Assembly: GCF_004745945.1 (NCBI RefSeq)
Contig: NZ_SRLE01000012.1
Span: forward strand, 265,099-329,098
DNA from: Mangrovimicrobium sediminis
Lineage (GTDB): Bacteria; Pseudomonadota; Gammaproteobacteria; Pseudomonadales; Halieaceae
DNA length: 64,000 nucleotides
Direction: 5' to 3'
The notes beneath the pieces are model-generated. The model saw only the letters and a program-made list of their open reading frames with translations. It did no database searches and had not been told where the DNA came from. The translations under genes were made by a program, and so were the position numbers. How positions within the stretch are numbered: position 1 is the first letter of the stretch; every line of letters begins with the position of its first letter. Of the stretch, positions 63,766 to 64,000 are shown piece by piece.

Positions 63766-63812
63766 ACTACCCCAACGGTGATCGCTCGCTGGAGCCCGGT
63801 GTGCTTCGGGGC

Positions 63813-63950
63813 GCCGTGAGATGCTCGGGAGAACCGCTCTTAAGATCGCGCCCCTCCGGGGTGCCCTCGGTCGGTCGCGAGCCCGCGAGCGGTCTCGCTC
63901 CACTTCCTCGGCGCGTCTTTTGCGAGCGGTTCGCCCGAGCGTCTCACGGC
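63813..63950. repeat. 27-base imperfect inverted repeat around an 84-base centre
   Basis: Left arm 63813-63839 and right arm 63924-63950 pair at 25 of 27 positions (GCCGTGAGA.GCTCGGG.GAACCGCTC and its complement). Inside, AAGAT CGCGCC can pair with GGCGCGTCTT with one bulge, extending the stem. It could form a long folded RNA or a cruciform. Confidence 0.8.
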
Positions 63951-64000
63951 TTGGATTTGGCGTATTTGGAGGGATACTTTTTCGCGGGTTCGCGGGTTCG

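Larger units (their letters stand above)
63566..64000. other. Noncoding region after ompW, rich in inverted repeats
   Basis: About 435 bases to the window edge with no supported gene. It holds a terminator and three further inverted repeats, listed separately, and ends in tandem CGCGGGTT octamers at 63984-64000 that continue past the edge. The low-complexity end may be the start of a repeat element. Confidence 0.6.

Overview
The window is GC-rich, densely coded chromosomal DNA of a gammaproteobacterium. The evidence is the pepA-holC-valS block with divergent lptF-lptG, plus rapA, gspA/gspB, the sulfurtransferase-like trhO, and ompW behind an FNR/Anr-type site. Several acyl-CoA genes, a DUF3336 patatin lipase, an aminoglycoside-phosphotransferase-like protein and an LLM flavin oxidoreductase suggest a lipid-using marine chemoheterotroph, perhaps of the Halieaceae type. 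The family assignment is inference. I saw no prophage, insertion sequence, CRISPR array, tRNA or rRNA, so this is ordinary core and accessory chromosome.

Layout. 1-4.9 kb: the start of an HD-GYP-type gene (cut by the edge), the gspA-gspB pair, three tandem palindromic repeats and amtB. 4.9-7.8 kb: ppx and an acyl-CoA dehydrogenase. 7.8-13.8 kb: a seven-gene minus-strand cluster (DUF1445, pxpA, pxpB, pxpC, DUF4392, D-amino acid aminotransferase, alanine racemase). It looks like a D-glutamate/5-oxoproline system and is the most interesting part of the window. 13.9-19.0 kb: a degenerate acyl-CoA-synthetase-like protein, a LysR regulator divergent from a sterol-desaturase-family protein, a ketopantoate-reductase-like protein and a cytochrome c. 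19.1-25.8 kb: an RND efflux permease and adaptor, divergent from a patatin lipase with a histone-like tail, then a CBS protein. 25.8-31.8 kb: a pteridine-reductase-like SDR, a Kef-type antiporter, an exported protein with a C-terminal sorting-type tail, a phosphotransferase, an LLM oxidoreductase and a SprT protein. 31.8-37.0 kb: a DUF748 protein, an AraC regulator and a GGDEF protein. 37.3-41.6 kb: a fatty-acid-type operon (SDR, CaiB/AMACR, crotonase, alpha/beta hydrolase, lipoprotein). 41.6-48.4 kb: rapA, tatD, LysR, a candidate small RNA, a methyltransferase, TetR and a cold-shock protein. 48.4-55.9 kb: valS, holC, pepA, lptF, lptG and an RDD protein. 56-64 kb: a two-component system, a hypothetical protein, bolA, trhO, a trypsin-like protease, a TauE-like permease, an MliC/COG3650 lipoprotein, ompW and a palindrome-rich noncoding end.

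In the D-amino acid cluster, the two halves of mammalian D-glutamate cyclase (DUF1445 and DUF4392) are separate genes that bracket the three 5-oxoprolinase subunits. Two PLP enzymes able to interconvert L-Ala, D-Ala and D-Glu follow downstream. The simplest reading is D-Glu to 5-oxoproline to glutamate. The stereochemistry of the oxoprolinase step is unresolved.

All calls come from reading the sequence. Family names rest on recognised motifs, not on searches.
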